Of a stretch of DNA of 64,000 nucleotides, positions 60,338 through 64,000 are shown in pieces. Each line of letters opens with the position of its first letter. Within the stretch, counting starts at the first letter, position 1. Below the pieces are notes generated by a model. That model did not search any database. It was not told where the DNA came from and worked only from the letters and a program-made list of their open reading frames with translations. The position numbers were made by a program, and so were the translations under genes. The stretch comes from Phymatolithon calcareum (taxonomy: Eukaryota > Rhodophyta > Florideophyceae > Hapalidiales): contig OZ345368.1 in the NCBI GenBank assembly GCA_977006965.1, positions 1,178,001 through 1,242,000 on the forward strand, given 5' to 3'.

Positions 60338-62404
60338 ATGGCGGGTGTACGCGAGTGGGCCGTTGGCAAGCTGCGCGATCTCAAGTTTGAGGGCGATGCC
60401 GATGCTCTTGCCGCGTATGTTGAGGCGTTAATTGAAAACAATCAAGAGTATGAGGGCGGTGACCCCGAAAAGCTTCGCGTTCAGGCTTCCGCGGAGCTCG
60501 CCGACTTCCTGGGTGAGGCTGGAGCAGCGGTCTTTGTCGCCAGTCTTGTGGTGCATCTCTCGGCTCGCGGTACCGTCCCGCCGCCCGCCACCACAGCTGT
60601 TCGCCAGGCCACAACCCCGACTGTCGCCTCGGGTCTGGGATCCGCACAACCTACACAACTGGAACGCGATCGCGCTCAACGCCGAGAACGCGAACGAGAG
60701 AGGGACCGTGAACGCGAGCGGGAGCGCGAACGAGAGCGCGAACGGGAAAGGGACCGTGAAAGAGACCGCGAACGAGCAAACCGAAGACCGGACTACCGTG
60801 AGCGCGATCTTCGTCGCGGCAGTATCCGCGGCGCAGTTCGTGGCGGTCGCGACGACCGCATGCGCCTCAATGACCGTCGTGGTGTCGATGTGCGCGACAG
60901 ACAACGCGACATGCAGCCGGCTTCATCACGCCGCGCATCCGCTACGGCCGGCATTGATTTGCGTGATCAATTAAGCCGCCGGCGCGCTTCAACTGGAAAT
61001 GCTTCCATCGCCCCGCAAAAACGGCCCCGTGAGGAGAGCGGTCGCGGTGCGCCTAGTGCGAGCAAGCATGCTCGTGTTGATAATCCTGCCGCAGCCTCAT
61101 TACCAATGCCCATGAGCGGCCCACCGGGCGCTCCAGGTGCGCCGGGTGCCCCGCCTGGTGCTCCATTTCCATTTCCGTTCATGCCACCGCCGGCGGTTTT
61201 GCAAGCAATGGCTAATGCCCGCCCTGGCGGTCCACCTCCTGACCCTGCCTTTCTCGCTGGCATGTTTGCAGCTGCTGCGGCCCGCGGTGGGCATGGCGGG
61301 CGTGGTGGTATTCGGGGCAGCTCCCGTGGAGGACGGGGTGGCGGTCGGTTTGGGATGGATAGAGGAGGTAGGAACAATATGAGCAACGGTGGTGGGTCGG
61401 AGCACGGATCTACTCTTTTGTTACAAAATGTACCAAAGGAGAAGCTCAACTTTATGGCTATCAATGACTACTTCCAGAAGTTTGGCACGATCGTTAATAT
61501 TCGCTTCTTCCCCCCAGCGAAACCGAACCGTGCCTTTGTTGCTTTTTCGAACAAGAGCGAAGCTGAAAAGGCTGTGCAATCCGTGGATGCCGTCATGGGT
61601 AACCGCCACATCAAACTGAACTGGGCCCGGGACTCTGACTTCGACGAGCACGCACCAGGTCGACATTCCGCGGGTGCTGCTCGCCACCACCCGCCGGCAA
61701 AGGTTGGGGCGGACGAAAGTGGAAGCTCGATTATTGCCACCCCGCCTGAAGCACCCGTCGACCATGCCGCAGAGTTGCAGAAGAAACGAGAGGCAATTCA
61801 GAAGGCGCGTGCGGAGGAGGAGCGCGAGAAAGCGGAACGAAAAGCGGCGCACGCAGCCGCCATCGCAGAACAGAAGCAGTTATTCGCCAAACTTGATACG
61901 GGGGCATCCAATGCCGAGAAGAAGGAAATCTTGAAGCGTCTGAAGGAGTTAAACGATGTTATTCAGCAAATCACCGAGGCAGCCAAGCCACAGCGCCGCG
62001 TACCGCCAACCCCTGAGGAGAAGCCATGGGCGAAACGTATTCGGCCTACATTCCAGAAGGCCAAGTCGTACTCTCTGGACAATCGCCCCAAGGTTGTACG
62101 GATCAGGGATGCAAAAGAGGGTATTTCTGCCGACGCGGCGGCCTCCATCTTTCGCGACACTGAGCGAGCGGAAAGCGATAACGCGTGCTGGATACTGCAC
62201 TTTTCCACTCGTGCCGCGGCAGAGTCGGCAATTCGTGCCGCTGCGGTACTCAAACGCGGTTTTGGACCGTCTGCAAAGGCTGAAATTATCAAGTACAGTC
62301 CGGCCGCGCAGCCGTTTGTTCCGGTAGCTGCTACCCCTGTGGTGTCATCCGCTGCCGCCGCGTTGCAAGCTGCAGCGCAGACGACGAAAACTGGTGGGCA
62401 ATAG
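60338..62404 (+). CDS. RBM26/RBM27-type RNA-binding protein
   Basis: Nuclear RNA-binding protein of 688 residues from the ATG at 60338. An N-terminal PWI-like helical domain (about 4-74: VREWAVGKLRDL, ADALAAYVEALIENN, ELADFLGEAGAAVF) is followed by an Arg/Glu/Asp dipeptide tract (109-147) and Pro/Gly-rich and RGG stretches (255-345). The RRM (358-433) has STLLLQNVP, FGTIVNIRFF and NRHIKLNWARD. A long charged coiled coil (474-549) and a second, degenerate RRM-like region (583-655) follow. The PWI plus RRM plus coiled-coil order fits RBM26/27, which link to nuclear exosome targeting and mRNA quality control in animals. The CCCH zinc finger usual in animal members is absent. The frame has no introns. 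Confidence 0.85.
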   Translation: MAGVREWAVGKLRDLKFEGDADALAAYVEALIENNQEYEGGDPEKLRVQASAELADFLGEAGAAVFVASLVVHLSARGTVPPPATTAVRQATTPTVASGLGSAQPTQLERDRAQRRERERERDRERERERERERERERDRERDRERANRRPDYRERDLRRGSIRGAVRGGRDDRMRLNDRRGVDVRDRQRDMQPASSRRASATAGIDLRDQLSRRRASTGNASIAPQKRPREESGRGAPSASKHARVDNPAAASLPMPMSGPPGAPGAPGAPPGAPFPFPFMPPPAVLQAMANARPGGPPPDPAFLAGMFAAAAARGGHGGRGGIRGSSRGGRGGGRFGMDRGGRNNMSNGGGSEHGSTLLLQNVPKEKLNFMAINDYFQKFGTIVNIRFFPPAKPNRAFVAFSNKSEAEKAVQSVDAVMGNRHIKLNWARDSDFDEHAPGRHSAGAARHHPPAKVGADESGSSIIATPPEAPVDHAAELQKKREAIQKARAEEEREKAERKAAHAAAIAEQKQLFAKLDTGASNAEKKEILKRLKELNDVIQQITEAAKPQRRVPPTPEEKPWAKRIRPTFQKAKSYSLDNRPKVVRIRDAKEGISADAAASIFRDTERAESDNACWILHFSTRAAAESAIRAAAVLKRGFGPSAKAEIIKYSPAAQPFVPVAATPVVSSAAAALQAAAQTTKTGGQ

Positions 62405-63136
62405 ATATGTTGGAAAGAGTTTGAAGAGCGATTAAATCTTGGTGCTTGCTTTTCCCCCCGTCGCGCACATGAGTCCCGTAGTGGACGGCGCTTGACATTG
62501 GGCTAATTTTGCTGTTTCCTATGCCTTTCCGCCCTCTCCTTCAATGATCCAACGTAATTCTCTTCGGCACTTCTAGAGTATCCCGTAATGTCGTGGTCAT
62601 ATTGTCTTTCTCTAATCGCGTTTCTTTACGTGCAGCGACTCCAATGCGGGAGTCAAAATCTGATTTTACTGGACTTGTGGGTTCTGAGAGAGCAATAACA
62701 CTCACCTCTCACAAGTTAGCAATAGTAGAGTAACGTTGTGTACGCTTAAAGAATTCAAAAAAATAAGTTAATTGACGCACAGTGACTGCAGAACAAAGCA
62801 GCTAGCACATTCCTTCACAGAGCATTGTCTGACGATTCTAAATAATATCTGAATTCGTTGCATGAGCTGGAAGTCCTCTCAGTTCCCTTTTGATCTTCAC
62901 TATCCTTTATCGTGCCACCCCATTAGTAACCGAACATCGTTGTCGAATAAGTAGTCGCAAAACCAATACGCACAGTGTCCCAGCTTGACAATCCGAGCGA
63001 TTTTCGAAAAAGAAAAGAATTTTTACTCCTTGTCTCCCTAAAGATGTCGATCAGGTAAAGCAAGTGCTAATACCTTGCAAATCATCAGTTCAGGATCGAC
63101 CCACAATTGTTAAGCACATCCCTAAAAGAAGATCTC
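62405..63136. other. Intergenic region between convergent genes
   Basis: About 0.7 kb with presumed 3' untranslated regions of the two convergent genes. No other gene or repeat recognised. Confidence 0.45.
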
Positions 63137-63511
63137 TTACGGGCTATTCGGATTGTAGGCCTTGGGCGGACCGGGCAGTTTTGTCGGCCTGTGCTTCTTG
63201 AAGCGACCGAACGGCGTCGGCGGTGCCGGTAATCCCGTGCGGCCGCCAATTGGCTTGTTGGTTCCTGTCGCCGGAGCGCTAGCCGGAGCAGACGCGGATG
63301 AGGCGGAAGCAGCACCAGCAGATGGTGTGGCAGGAAGCGGGGTGGCAACGGCTGCGCCTTTAGACTTGCCGTTTAGGACGCCGATGAATCCACCACCTGG
63401 CAGCCAGGTCTTCTCTGCGGACAGCGACATTGGGCGCGCGTTCAAATTTGCAACAGCTCCTGCGATGAACAGGGCGCTCGGTCCCACGAGAGTTAAGGCT
63501 GGTGCCGCCAT
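63137..63511 (-). CDS. Small Pro/Ala-rich hypothetical protein
   Basis: A 124-residue frame from the ATG at 63511 (context AATTATGGCGG). The N-terminus is hydrophobic (ALTLVGPSALFIAGAVANL), which could be a membrane or targeting segment. A region with WLPGGGFIGVLNGKSKG follows, then an Ala/Ser/Pro low-complexity middle. The C-terminus is basic and Pro-rich (GLPAPPTPFGRFKKHRPTKLPG). Codon composition is GC-rich like the other real genes here. I do not recognise the family. It is convergent with the RBM26/27-like gene. Confidence 0.55.
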   Translation of the reverse strand: MAAPALTLVGPSALFIAGAVANLNARPMSLSAEKTWLPGGGFIGVLNGKSKGAAVATPLPATPSAGAASASSASAPASAPATGTNKPIGGRTGLPAPPTPFGRFKKHRPTKLPGPPKAYNPNSP

Positions 63512-64000
63512 AATTGGACTCGGAAAATGAACAATGGACGATGCGGTTACGGTGCTGCGTTTTCCAATGGCAATGTCTTCGCTTGTAGAGCTCGGCTCGG
63601 AGATTTAGCATCCTTCGATGGTGAACGAACACCTCACATTTGGCGAGCTCTATTGGGCGAAGGTATGATTGTAGGTGCTTGCGTCATAGGGTGGCCAATT
63701 TTGGAGCAGGCTTTCTAAGGGTACCTGGTAAAAGGGTAACATTTATCGCTTACCCGATGCAGTCGCCCAATGGCGGGATCAAGTTTTTTATTGCGCCTCC
63801 ACTGAAAAAGTAGCACTTTATCAAGTTATTGTGCTCTTTGAGCTCTGGTCGTTTTCAACAACGGTCACTGTTTGCGATTGTAGTTCCCAAACAGCTACTC
63901 TTTCTCGTTTACGGACAATTTTGGAATTGAAGACACTGTGGGCAGGTTCATACTGCCTTTTTGGAGAAAATTGTGCTCGTAAATGGATCTCGATTCCTCT
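63512..64000. other. Upstream region, no gene recognised
   Basis: Presumed promoter side of the small hypothetical gene. One short plus frame (63527-63718) has no supporting feature. Confidence 0.4.

Overview
The window is nuclear DNA from a eukaryote with a compact, intron-poor genome. Long uninterrupted genes for a MYB factor, U1-70K, a BUB1/MadBub checkpoint kinase, an HSDL2-type dehydrogenase and an RBM26/27-type RNA-binding protein lie between dense transposon debris. Large intronless genes, one 128-bp intron, near-balanced base composition, and copia, gypsy, MULE, hAT-like and piggyBac-like elements side by side fit a multicellular (florideophyte) red alga best. That placement is inference; no rRNA or organelle marker is present.

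Layout. 1-12 kb is gene-poor, with an R2R3-MYB gene (3.3-4.2 kb, minus) and foldback repeats at 11.3-11.7 kb. 12-18 kb holds U1-70K (plus) and a 1,253-residue BUB1-like protein (minus). 18.8-37 kb is a duplicated, rearranged block. It contains an unrecognised 345-residue helical gene, its frameshifted second copy inside a 1.9-kb duplication, and a family of very large unrecognised proteins: one intact member at 20.8-24.3 kb, one broken member at 32-37 kb carrying a P-loop stub and WD40 repeats, and one fragment at 26.5-26.8 kb. A nest of non-autonomous DNA elements (24.8-26.2 kb) and the HSDL2-like gene lie between them.

37-60 kb is mostly transposons. A MULE with a 10-bp target duplication is split by a piggyBac-like deletion derivative. 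Degenerate LTR elements fill 42-49.6 kb. A complete Ty1/copia element (52,385-57,199) has 79-bp LTRs and a 5-bp target duplication. A second, nearly identical piggyBac-like copy in the opposite orientation (58.3-60 kb) sits exactly at the centre of a perfect 56-bp palindrome. The last 4 kb carries the RBM26/27-like gene and a small Pro/Ala-rich hypothetical gene.

The housekeeping genes share broad themes: RNA processing (U1-70K, RBM26/27-like) and mitotic control (BUB1). They are not organised as a pathway. The most unusual points are a BUB1 protein with eight strict ABBA motifs and three KEN boxes, a mosaic family in which one member has a truncated STAND-type P-loop fused to WD40 repeats, and a piggyBac-like element with CTAG target sites, one at a palindrome centre.
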